From positions 1-48,658 of the forward strand of contig DBXX01000023.1 of NCBI GenBank assembly GCA_002309675.1: a DNA stretch of 48,658 bases. Reading direction: 5' to 3'. This DNA comes from Lachnospiraceae bacterium UBA1201 (GTDB lineage Bacteria > Bacillota > Clostridia > Lachnospirales > Lachnospiraceae). The notes beneath the pieces were generated by a model. The model was not told the origin of the DNA, did not search any database, and was given only the letters and a program-made list of their open reading frames with translations. The position numbers and the translations under genes were made by a program. Below, piece by piece: positions 1 through 8,284 of this stretch (position 1 is its first letter; every line of letters starts with the position of its first letter).

Positions 1-540
1 ACGGTGATCCGCCACGGCTGCAAGTCGGTGACGGCGCTGGAGATGATGGCGCAGCCGCCGAAGGAGCGGGCAGAAAACAATCCCTGGCCCGAATGGCCCA
101 AGGTCGAAAAGACCGACTACGGCCATCAGGAAGCCATTGACTGCTTCGGAAAGGATCCGCGCCGCTATGAGACGACGGTGAAGGAAGCGATCTGCGACGA
201 GAAAGGCAATCTGAAGGAACTGGTCATCGCGAAGGTGCGTTTTGTGGATCGGAAGCCGGAGATCATCGAAGGCAGCGAGGAGACGATCCCCTGCGAGCTT
301 CTGCTGATCGCGGCCGGCTTCGTGGGATGCGAGCGCTACGTGCCGGAGGCATTTTCCGTAAGCGTAGGTCCGAGAGGAAGCGTTGCTACGGCGGAGGGCT
401 CGTACGCGACCGATGTCGCGAAGGTGTTTACCGCGGGCGACATGCACCGCGGCCAGTCTCTGGTCGTCTGGGGCGTAGCCGAGGGACGTGCCTGCGCGCA
501 GGAAGTTGATAAATATTTGATGGGATACAGCAATCTGTGA
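1..540 (+). CDS. gltD: Glutamate synthase (NADPH) small subunit, C-terminal part
   Basis: The frame is open from base 1 and ends with TGA at 540, so this is the last 179 codons of a gene starting before the window. The C-terminal block TAGDMHRGQSLVVWGVAEGR (about residues 145-164 of the fragment) is the second FAD-binding motif of GltD and related flavoprotein oxidoreductases, followed by a helix ending in DKYLMG. GltD passes electrons from NAD(P)H to the large subunit, which converts glutamine and 2-oxoglutarate into two glutamates. It sits 63 bases before purF, and every following enzyme up to 9889 makes or consumes glutamine. A GltD-like oxidoreductase of another complex cannot be fully excluded without the N-terminus. 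Confidence 0.9.
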   Translation, partial: TVIRHGCKSVTALEMMAQPPKERAENNPWPEWPKVEKTDYGHQEAIDCFGKDPRRYETTVKEAICDEKGNLKELVIAKVRFVDRKPEIIEGSEETIPCELLLIAAGFVGCERYVPEAFSVSVGPRGSVATAEGSYATDVAKVFTAGDMHRGQSLVVWGVAEGRACAQEVDKYLMGYSNL

Positions 541-603
541 TCCCCGGGGGTATACATTTTTACGAATTATGGGTCTTAAGCGGACCTGTAACGAGGTGGT
601 CGT

Positions 604-2052
604 ATGAGAGGTAATGTGAACGAAGAATGCGGTGTGTTCGGCATCTGGCAGCCCGAGGAAGGGCAGGTAGCGCAGATCGTGTATCACGGTCTGGTGGCCC
701 TGCAGCATCGCGGCGAGGAGGCAGCAGGCATCGCGGTGAACCGCGGACGCGTGATCACGTGTGATAAAGATCTCGGTCTGGTGAGTGAGGTATTTACACG
801 GGAGCGTCTTTCGCGTCTGGGCCCGGGCAATATGGCCGTGGGCCATGTGCGGTATTCGACGAGCGGTTTTTCCACGAAGGAAAATGCACAACCCATGCTG
901 GTAAAGCATATCAAGGGACAGCTTGCGATCACGCACAACGGAAACCTGGTAAATTCATCCGCACTTCGGCGGGAGCTGGAGGAGCAGGGATGTATCTTCC
1001 ATACGACCAGTGATACCGAGGTGATCTCTTACATCATCACGCGGCAGCGCCTCGTGACCCCGTCCATCGAGGCGGCGGTCGAAAAGGCCATGGGCATCCT
1101 GGACGGCGCGTATTCGCTGGTTCTGATGTCTCCGGCGAAGCTGATCGCGGTGCGCGACCCGCACGGTTTTAAGCCGTTGTGCATGGGCAGGATCCGGGAG
1201 ACCGGCGCCATCGTGTTCGCTTCGGAAACCTCGGCGCTCGCTGCGGTCGGCGCACAGTTTGAGCGTGACATCCGGCCCGGTGAGATCGTGGTGGTGGAAG
1301 CGGGACAGGTAAGGAGCATTACCGATCACTGTGATACCGAAAAACGCAGTTTATGCATCTTTGAACATATTTATTTCGCACGGCCCGACTCGAAGATCGA
1401 TGGTGTATTTGCCAATGATTTCCGCGTGGAAGCGGGAAAGAGTCTGGCGAGAAGCGAGAAGGTCGACGCGGACATCGTCATCGGAGTGCCCGACTCGGGG
1501 CTTTCCGCAGCGCTGGGATACTCGGAAGAGTCCGGTCTGCAATACGAGATCGGTCTGATCAAAAACAAATACATTGGCCGGAGCTTCATAGCTCCGTCGC
1601 AGGAAGAACGGGCGGATATGGTGCACATGAAGCTCTCGTGTGTGGAGCCTGTCGTAAAAGGAAAGAGGGTCGTACTGATCGATGACTCGATCGTCCGCGG
1701 TACCACGAGCGCGCAGATCGTCAAACTGCTTAAGGACGCCGGCGCGAAAGAGGTACATATGCGGATCTCATCGCCCCCGTTCATGAACCCGTGTTACTAC
1801 GGGACGGACATCGATTCGCGGGAGCATCTGATCGCGTGCAGGATGTCGATCCCCGAGATCAGTGATTTCATCGGGGCGGACAGTCTGGCATTTCTGAAGG
1901 TCGACGCGGCCCGGGATATCCTGGCGCGGCTGATGCAGGTTCCCGAGGAACAGGTCGGCGTTTGCACCGCTTGCTTCGACGGAAAATATCCGACGGCGGT
2001 GCCGGAGCATTATGAGAAAAACCGCTTTGAAACAAGGGAGGTATCGGCGTGA
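604..2052 (+). CDS. purF: Amidophosphoribosyltransferase (PurF)
   Basis: This enzyme catalyses the first step of purine synthesis, PRPP plus glutamine to phosphoribosylamine. The start is MRGNVNEECGVFGIW. Cys9 would become the N-terminal nucleophile after removal of a short propeptide, as in the Bacillus-type enzyme. The PRPP loop is VVLIDDSIVRGTTS near residue 360. Cysteines in CIFEHIYFARPDS, CYYGTDID and CTACFDG match the ligands of the 4Fe-4S cluster in the oxygen-sensitive Gram-positive form. The length of 482 residues is normal. A GAGGTGG ribosome site lies just before the ATG. The stop overlaps the GTG start of carA. No purine riboswitch is visible in the 63 bases upstream. Confidence 0.97.
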   Translation: MRGNVNEECGVFGIWQPEEGQVAQIVYHGLVALQHRGEEAAGIAVNRGRVITCDKDLGLVSEVFTRERLSRLGPGNMAVGHVRYSTSGFSTKENAQPMLVKHIKGQLAITHNGNLVNSSALRRELEEQGCIFHTTSDTEVISYIITRQRLVTPSIEAAVEKAMGILDGAYSLVLMSPAKLIAVRDPHGFKPLCMGRIRETGAIVFASETSALAAVGAQFERDIRPGEIVVVEAGQVRSITDHCDTEKRSLCIFEHIYFARPDSKIDGVFANDFRVEAGKSLARSEKVDADIVIGVPDSGLSAALGYSEESGLQYEIGLIKNKYIGRSFIAPSQEERADMVHMKLSCVEPVVKGKRVVLIDDSIVRGTTSAQIVKLLKDAGAKEVHMRISSPPFMNPCYYGTDIDSREHLIACRMSIPEISDFIGADSLAFLKVDAARDILARLMQVPEEQVGVCTACFDGKYPTAVPEHYEKNRFETREVSA

Positions 2053-3155
2053 AGGCATATCTGATCTTAGAGGACGGAACGACATATTGCGGAACGAGCG
2101 TGGGAGCTCCTGCGGAGGTGATCGCGGAGATCGTGTTCAACACCTCGATGACCGGGTATCTGGAGATATTAACAGACCCGTCATACTGCGGACAGGCGGT
2201 CGTGTTTACCTATCCGCTGATCGGAAATTACGGCATATGTTTCGATGACATGGAGTCGAAAAACATCTGGCCGAAGGCGATGATCGCCCGCAATATTTCC
2301 GATATCCCGAGTAACTTCCGCTCGGAGAATACATTGCCCAATCTCCTGAAGAAATACCACATACCCGCGATCAGCGGCATCGACACGCGGGCGCTGACGA
2401 AGCATCTGCGGACGGCCGGTACCATGAACGGCATGATCACCACGAAGGAGTACCTTCAGGAAGATCTTCCGAAGCTTCTGATGAAGATCCGCGGATATAA
2501 GGTCACGGACGGCGTCCGGATGACCACCGCGAAGGAAGCAGAAGAATACGCGCCGACAGCTCCGTCGATCGGAAAACGGGTGGCGCTTTATGATATGGGT
2601 GAAAAGGAAAATATCCTGCGGAGTCTGCGGGCGCGCGGGATCACGGTGAAGAATTTTCCGGCGACGGCGAGTGCGAAAGAGATCCTCGCTTACCGTCCGG
2701 ACGGCATCATGATCTCCAACGGACCGGGTGATCCGAAGGATAATTTCCATGTAATACAGGAATTAAAAGAGATCTACGCGAGCGACGTTCCGGTGTTCGC
2801 GATCTGCCTGGGGCACCAGCTGATGGCGCTGGCGACGGGTGCGGATACCTACAAACTGCCTTACGGACATCGCGGCGCGAACCACCCGGTGAAGGATCTT
2901 GAGACCGGACGTGTGTACATCACGTCGCAGAACCATGGCTATGCGGTCGACATGAACACCGTGGATCCGAAGGTCGCGGTCGCAGCGTATGAAAATGTCA
3001 ATGATAAGACCAATGAAGGTCTGCGGTATGTGGACCGGAATATATTGACCGTACAGTTCCACCCGGAGGCGAGTCCGGGACCGAAGGATACCGAAGGATT
3101 GTTTGATCGTTTTGTGGAAATGATGGAGGCGCAGCATGCTGGATCGTTCTATTAA
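2049..3155 (+). CDS. carA: Carbamoyl-phosphate synthase, small (glutaminase) subunit
   Basis: This subunit hydrolyses glutamine and channels ammonia to CarB for carbamoyl phosphate, the precursor of pyrimidines and arginine. I chose the GTG at 2049, which overlaps the purF stop, because AAGGGAGG lies 7 bases upstream and the translation MKAYLILEDGTTYCG matches the family N-terminus. The class I amidotransferase triad is visible: Cys in AICLGHQLMA and His/Glu in QFHPEASPGP. The length of 368 residues is usual. The 3' end overlaps carB by 20 bases. The absence of argininosuccinate or pyr genes nearby, apart from pyrG, suggests one general enzyme serving both pathways, which is inference. Confidence 0.97.
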   Translation: MKAYLILEDGTTYCGTSVGAPAEVIAEIVFNTSMTGYLEILTDPSYCGQAVVFTYPLIGNYGICFDDMESKNIWPKAMIARNISDIPSNFRSENTLPNLLKKYHIPAISGIDTRALTKHLRTAGTMNGMITTKEYLQEDLPKLLMKIRGYKVTDGVRMTTAKEAEEYAPTAPSIGKRVALYDMGEKENILRSLRARGITVKNFPATASAKEILAYRPDGIMISNGPGDPKDNFHVIQELKEIYASDVPVFAICLGHQLMALATGADTYKLPYGHRGANHPVKDLETGRVYITSQNHGYAVDMNTVDPKVAVAAYENVNDKTNEGLRYVDRNILTVQFHPEASPGPKDTEGLFDRFVEMMEAQHAGSFY

Positions 3156-6100
3156 AAAAGTGCTGGTGATCGGCTCGGGTCCGATCGTTATCGGACAGGC
3201 GGCGGAATTCGACTATGCCGGAACGCAGGCGTGTAAGGCGCTGCGTGAAGAGGGCGTTGAGGTCGTTTTGCTGAACTCGAACCCGGCTACGATCATGACG
3301 GATAAAGATGTGGCGGACCACGTGTATATCGAGCCGCTTACGGTCGAGGTGGCTCAGAAGGTCATCGAGAAGGAGAAGCCCGACTCGCTGCTCGCGACGC
3401 TGGGCGGCCAGGCAGGCCTGAACATGGCGATGGCTTTATCGGAGAATGGTTTCTTAGACTCCCACAATGTACGCCTGATCGGTACGGGCACCGAGGGCAT
3501 TAAGAAGGCGGAGGACCGCTTTCTGTTTAAGGAGACCATGGCGAAGATCGGCGAGCCCGTTGCGGCCTCGGAGGTCGTTTCTTCCCTGGAGGATGGTGTG
3601 GCGGCTGCTGCGCGCATCGGTTACCCGGTCGTCCTGCGTCCGGCTTACACCTTAGGCGGCGCCGGCGGTGGTATCGCGGAGAATGAAGAGCAGTGTCGCA
3701 CGATCTTGGAGAACGGTCTGCGTCTGTCACGTGTGCATGAGGTGCTCGTGGAGCGCTGCATCGCAGGCTGGAAGGAGATCGAGTACGAGGTCATGCGGGA
3801 TCATGCGGGCAATGCGATCACGGTCTGCAGCATGGAGAACATTGACCCGGTCGGCGTACATACGGGCGACTCGGTCGTCGTTGCGCCGACGCAGACACTG
3901 GCGGATAAAGAATATCAGATGCTGCGGAGCGCGGCTCTGAATATCATACAGGAACTGAAGATCGAGGGAGGTTGCAATGTACAGTTTGCGCTGGATCCCG
4001 AGAGTTTTGAATACTGCGTCATCGAGGTAAATCCCCGTGTTTCGCGTTCGTCCGCGCTGGCATCGAAGGCGACCGGCTACCCGATCGCGAAGGTAGCGGC
4101 GAAGATCGCCCTCGGATTTACACTGGACGAGATCAAAAACGCCGTGACCAGTAAGACCTACGCCTGCTTCGAGCCGGCGCTCGACTACTGCGTCGTGAAG
4201 ATGCCGCGCCTGCCGTTCGACAAATTCGTGACGGCGGACCACCACCTGAGCACGCAGATGAAGGCGACCGGTGAGGTCATGGCCATCTCAAGTTGCTTCG
4301 AGGGTGCCCTGATGAAGGCCATGCGTAGCCTGGAACAACATGTCGATGCGCTTCTGAGCTACGATTATTCCGCGGTCGATGACAACGCCCTGCGGAAGAT
4401 GATCGCCGACACCGACGACCGCCGAATCTGGACCATCGCGGAGGCAATGCGCCGTGGCATGAGCGGTTACGAGATCCACATGCTGACGAAGATCGATGAG
4501 TGGTTTATTAAGAAGATCGGCAACCTTCTCGACATGGAACAGCGTCTGTCTTCCGAGCCGATGAGCGTGCATCTGCTACGTGCGGCGAAGCACATGGAAT
4601 ACCCCGACAGCGTGATCGCGAAACTCTCCGGTATGACCGAAGAGGAAGTCTATGCGATGCGCATGGAGAACCAGATCACGGCGGGCTTCAAGATGGTCGA
4701 CACCTGTGCCGCCGAATTCGACGCGATGACTCCGTATTACTACTCGGATTACGGTGTGGAAAACGAAGCATTGCCCGAGGACACCGGTAAAAAGAAGGTG
4801 CTGATCTTAGGATCGGGTCCGATCCGGATCGGCCAGGGAATCGAGTTCGACTTCTGCAGCGTGCATTCGACCTGGGCGTTCGCGAAGGAAGGCTACGAGA
4901 CCATTATCATCAACAACAACCCCGAGACCGTGTCGACGGATTTCGACACGGCGGATAAATTGTATTTCGAGCCGCTGACGGCGGAAGATGTGCGCAATGT
5001 CGTGGAGCTGGAGCATCCGGACGGCGCCGTCGTGCAGTTCGGCGGACAGACGGCGATCAAACTGAGCCAGCAGCTTAGAGGCATGGGCGTGAAGATCCTC
5101 GGAACTGCTCCGGAGGACGTCGACGCTGCGGAAGACCGTGAGCGTTTCGATGAAGTGCTCCGCAAGACCGGCATTCGCCGCCCGGAGGGACATACCGTCT
5201 TCACCGAGGAAGAGGCGCGTAAGGCCGCGGCAGAGCTCGGATATCCCGTGCTCGTGCGTCCTTCGTACGTACTCGGCGGTCAGGGCATGCAGATCGCGAT
5301 CAATGATCAGGACGTTACGGAATACATCCGCCAGATCAACCGTATCACGCAGGAACACCCGATTCTGGTCGACAAATACATCCGCGGCACGGAGCTGGAA
5401 ATCGATGCGATCTGCGACGGACAGGACATCCTGATCCCCGGCATCATGGAGCACATCGAGCGGACGGGCATCCACTCCGGCGACTCGATCTCCGTATATC
5501 CCGCGCAGTCCATTTCCCGGAAGGCGAAAGAGACGTTGCTGCGTTACACGGAGCTTCTGGCTCGCGAACTGCATGTTATCGGCATGATCAACATCCAGTT
5601 CATCGCGAAGGACGACGATGTGTATATCATCGAGGTAAATCCTCGTTCTTCCCGAACGGTTCCTTATATCTCAAAGGTCACGGGCATCCCGATCGTCGCT
5701 TTGGCTACGAGCGTGATCTGCGGCCACACGATCCGCGAGCTGGGCTACACGCCGGGCTTGCAGCCGGAGGCCGGTTACTACGCGATCAAGATGCCGGTCT
5801 TCTCCTTCGAGAAGATCCGCGGCGCGGACATTTCCTTAGGACCGGAGATGAAGTCTACCGGCGAATGCTTAGGCATTTCCCCCGATTTCTCCGAAGCACT
5901 GTATAAGGCTTTCCTGGGTGCCGGCGTCGAACTGCCGCACTACTATAAGATGGTCATCACGGTGAAGGATGAGGATAAGGAAGACATCGTCCCGATCGCG
6001 AAGCGGTTTACGGACATCGGTTACAAGATCTATGCGACCCGCGGAACGTATGAGGCGCTGCAAAAAGGCGGTGTTCCCTGCGAAAAGACGCGGAAGGTGG

Positions 6101-6336
6101 AAGAGGAGAGCCCGAACATCCTGGATCTGGTACTCGGCCATGAGATCGATATCGTTATCGATACGCCGCGCGACGGAGCGAAGAACCACCGCGACGGTTT
6201 CCTGATCCGCCGCAGTGCAGTCGAGACCGGCGTCAATGTACTCACCGCGATCGACACGGCGCAGGCGCTCGTAACTTCCCTGGAAAATCGAAAAAATGAC
6301 CTCTGCATAGTTGATATAACCACGATAGTACGATAG
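3136..6336 (+). CDS. carB: Carbamoyl-phosphate synthase, large subunit
   Basis: This is the synthetase subunit. It uses two ATP, bicarbonate and ammonia from CarA to make carbamoyl phosphate. It shows the family's internal duplication: KVLVIGSGPIVIGQAAEFDY at residue 9 and KVLILGSGPIRIGQGIEFDF at about 555 each open an ATP-grasp half. Metal-binding EVNPR motifs (VIEVNPRVSRSSA and IIEVNPRSSRTVP) follow in each half. The C-terminal 130 residues form the MGS-like allosteric domain. The length of 1066 residues is typical. A GGAGG site inside the end of carA lies 6 bases before the ATG, indicating coupled translation. The glnA promoter overlaps its last codons. Confidence 0.98.
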   Translation: MLDRSIKKVLVIGSGPIVIGQAAEFDYAGTQACKALREEGVEVVLLNSNPATIMTDKDVADHVYIEPLTVEVAQKVIEKEKPDSLLATLGGQAGLNMAMALSENGFLDSHNVRLIGTGTEGIKKAEDRFLFKETMAKIGEPVAASEVVSSLEDGVAAAARIGYPVVLRPAYTLGGAGGGIAENEEQCRTILENGLRLSRVHEVLVERCIAGWKEIEYEVMRDHAGNAITVCSMENIDPVGVHTGDSVVVAPTQTLADKEYQMLRSAALNIIQELKIEGGCNVQFALDPESFEYCVIEVNPRVSRSSALASKATGYPIAKVAAKIALGFTLDEIKNAVTSKTYACFEPALDYCVVKMPRLPFDKFVTADHHLSTQMKATGEVMAISSCFEGALMKAMRSLEQHVDALLSYDYSAVDDNALRKMIADTDDRRIWTIAEAMRRGMSGYEIHMLTKIDEWFIKKIGNLLDMEQRLSSEPMSVHLLRAAKHMEYPDSVIAKLSGMTEEEVYAMRMENQITAGFKMVDTCAAEFDAMTPYYYSDYGVENEALPEDTGKKKVLILGSGPIRIGQGIEFDFCSVHSTWAFAKEGYETIIINNNPETVSTDFDTADKLYFEPLTAEDVRNVVELEHPDGAVVQFGGQTAIKLSQQLRGMGVKILGTAPEDVDAAEDRERFDEVLRKTGIRRPEGHTVFTEEEARKAAAELGYPVLVRPSYVLGGQGMQIAINDQDVTEYIRQINRITQEHPILVDKYIRGTELEIDAICDGQDILIPGIMEHIERTGIHSGDSISVYPAQSISRKAKETLLRYTELLARELHVIGMINIQFIAKDDDVYIIEVNPRSSRTVPYISKVTGIPIVALATSVICGHTIRELGYTPGLQPEAGYYAIKMPVFSFEKIRGADISLGPEMKSTGECLGISPDFSEALYKAFLGAGVELPHYYKMVITVKDEDKEDIVPIAKRFTDIGYKIYATRGTYEALQKGGVPCEKTRKVEEESPNILDLVLGHEIDIVIDTPRDGAKNHRDGFLIRRSAVETGVNVLTAIDTAQALVTSLENRKNDLCIVDITTIVR

Positions 6337-6339
6337 AAT
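6311..6339 (+). promoter_or_regulatory. Sigma-A type promoter for glnA
   Basis: TTGATA at 6311-6316 and TAGAAT at 6334-6339 are separated by exactly 17 bases. The site lies across the carB stop codon and about 65 bases upstream of the glnA start, so glnA can be transcribed independently of the purF-carAB run. Confidence 0.65.
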
Positions 6340-6403
6340 GTTGATAGGATTTGGGCATAGCATCAAATTATTATGAGAGATAAGAATTTACGGAGGTTTT
6401 ACC

Positions 6404-7729
6404 ATGATCGGAAATGAAAAACGCTACACCAGAGAAGATATCGAGAGAATCGTTGAGGAGGAGAACGTCGAGTTCATCCGCCTTCAGTTTACGGATATCT
6501 TCGGCGCCATGAAGAACGTGGCCATCACAAAGAACAACCTGGCAAAAGCCTTGGATAACCGTTTCATCTTTGACGGCACCTACATCAACGGGTTCGACTC
6601 TTCGGAAGGCGAGACCGTCAACGAGATGTTCCTGTATCCCGATCCGAATACATTCGAGATCTTTCCATGGCGTCCCCAGTCCGGTAAAGTAGCCCGCATG
6701 ATCTGCGACGTTTACACGACGGACCGCAAGGCCGTCGAGTACGATCCGCGTCACATCTGCAAACGCGTTTTGGAGCAGGCGGAGAGAAAAGGCATCGTGG
6801 CCAATGTGGGTCCGGCATGCGAATTCTTCATGTTCCAGACGGATGAGATGGGCCGCCCGACGTTAGAGTCGGCACCGGAGGAAGGCTATCTGGATCCGGG
6901 CCATTCCGATCAGGGGGAAAATGTCCGCCGTGACATGGTATTTACCCTGGAAGACATGAATTTCGACATCGAGGCTTCGTACCATGAAAAGGGACGCGGC
7001 CAGCACGAGATCGATTTCAAATATTTAAGCGCCCTGGATGCCGCCGACGCCATCATGACCTTTAAATTGGCCGTGAAGAACGTGGCGAAAAAGCACGGCC
7101 TGGTGGCGACTTTCATGCCGAAGCCGCTGAATAATATGGTCGGTTCCGGAATGCACATCAATTTCTCGCTCGACCGTTACGGAGAGAACATTTTCTACGG
7201 AGAAAAGGATGAGAACCATTTGTCTAAAGAGGCGTACAGCTTTATCGCCGGCGTCCTGGATCATTTACGCGGCATGAGCCTCATCACGAACCCCATCGTG
7301 AATTCCTACAAACGTCTGGACGGGAACATCTATGTTCCGAACCAGGTCGCATACGCAAATCTCGGCAAACGTACGGCGATCCGTATCCCGTATTTCGAGC
7401 GCCCGGAGCATGCGCGTATCGAACTCAAGAACCCGGATGCAACGTGCAACCCGTACCTGGCCATTGCGGTGATCCTGGCTGCAGGTCTGGACGGTATCGA
7501 GCGCGGCGCGGACGCGTCGAAGTATAAGCAGGGCAGCGGCATCGCGCCCGCAGGCCTGCCGCAGAGCCTGGGCGAAGCGATCGAGTGCTTCGAGCAGGAT
7601 GAATTCGTACAGGGTGTACTCGGAGCTTATATTTCCGAAAAGTATATCACACAGAAGAAAGAGGAATGGGCTGAATATATTAAGACCGTATCCGAATGGG
7701 AGATCGATAAATACTTTTTGAGAGGATAA
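6404..7729 (+). CDS. glnA: Glutamine synthetase, type I
   Basis: This enzyme makes glutamine from glutamate, ammonia and ATP in the cytoplasm as a dodecamer. At 441 residues it has the length of the shorter GSI-alpha form of Firmicutes, which lacks the adenylylation insert of the enteric enzyme. Visible family blocks are the beta-grasp N-terminus (FIRLQFTDIFGAMKNVAI), the ATP-binding segment with GSGMHINFSL near residue 247, and the arginine-containing RIELKNPDATCNPYLA near residue 345. CGGAGG precedes the ATG by about 9 bases. The next gene, an ANTAR regulator, starts 3 bases after the stop, an arrangement that suggests RNA-level nitrogen control. Confidence 0.97.
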   Translation: MIGNEKRYTREDIERIVEEENVEFIRLQFTDIFGAMKNVAITKNNLAKALDNRFIFDGTYINGFDSSEGETVNEMFLYPDPNTFEIFPWRPQSGKVARMICDVYTTDRKAVEYDPRHICKRVLEQAERKGIVANVGPACEFFMFQTDEMGRPTLESAPEEGYLDPGHSDQGENVRRDMVFTLEDMNFDIEASYHEKGRGQHEIDFKYLSALDAADAIMTFKLAVKNVAKKHGLVATFMPKPLNNMVGSGMHINFSLDRYGENIFYGEKDENHLSKEAYSFIAGVLDHLRGMSLITNPIVNSYKRLDGNIYVPNQVAYANLGKRTAIRIPYFERPEHARIELKNPDATCNPYLAIAVILAAGLDGIERGADASKYKQGSGIAPAGLPQSLGEAIECFEQDEFVQGVLGAYISEKYITQKKEEWAEYIKTVSEWEIDKYFLRG

Positions 7730-7732
7730 TAT

Positions 7733-8284
7733 ATGGCGAACCTGATCGTGGCATTTTCCGGTCTTGAGACCGGGAGAAGGATAGCCGCGCATCTCGGAAT
7801 GCGCGGCTATCCCGTAGAAATGGTATGCCGCTCCGCTTCTATGGTGCTATCCGGTGCCGACCACCTCGAAAAAGGAATCGTGATATGCGGGAGAAAACTT
7901 CCGGACATGATGTACATGGATCTGTTCGAATGCCTACCCCGCACATTTCGGATGATCGTGATCGCGGACCAAAAACCAGACGATTATGAGATTCCCGAAT
8001 ATCGCGGACGTTTTGTGCAAAATCCCTTCAAGATCCAGACGATCATCTCGCTGATCGAGACGCTCGAGCAGGAGGATCAGGAACATCGAAGGAATGCATT
8101 GCCCAGAAAACGAAACGCGGAGGATGAGCGTATCATCATGGGCGCAAAACTCCTCCTCATGAATAAGAAAAACATGACGGAGGAGGAAGCGCATAAGTAC
8201 CTGCGTAGGGTCAGCATGGAAAGCGGAAGCACCTTACGCGAAACTGCGGATAAGATCCGCGCGATGTTAAAAGAGGAGGCATAA
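7733..8284 (+). CDS. ANTAR-domain antiterminator with degenerate receiver
   Basis: The C-terminal 55 residues, from IIMGAKLLLMNKKNMTEEEA through the following Leu/Ala-rich helices to IRAMLKEEA, match the three-helix ANTAR RNA-binding domain that stabilises antiterminator hairpins. The N-terminal 110 residues have the size of a response-regulator receiver. The expected phospho-acceptor region reads GIVICGRKLPD with no Asp at the beta3 end, and the usual KPF reads QNPFK, so phosphorylation is unlikely. It lies between glnA and pyrG, 3 bases after the former and abutting the latter, which implies control of glutamine-related genes. I did not identify its paired-hairpin RNA target by eye. Confidence 0.88.
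   Translation: MANLIVAFSGLETGRRIAAHLGMRGYPVEMVCRSASMVLSGADHLEKGIVICGRKLPDMMYMDLFECLPRTFRMIVIADQKPDDYEIPEYRGRFVQNPFKIQTIISLIETLEQEDQEHRRNALPRKRNAEDERIIMGAKLLLMNKKNMTEEEAHKYLRRVSMESGSTLRETADKIRAMLKEEA

Noticed and set aside
541..603. Purine riboswitch before purF
   Set aside because: Only 63 bases, with none of the conserved purine-aptamer loops.
4807..5574. 255-residue minus-strand frame inside carB
   Set aside because: Lies wholly within the second ATP-grasp half of CarB; no start signals.
6340..6403. ANTAR target double hairpin in the glnA leader
   Set aside because: The leader is short and I could not find two hairpins with six-base loops.
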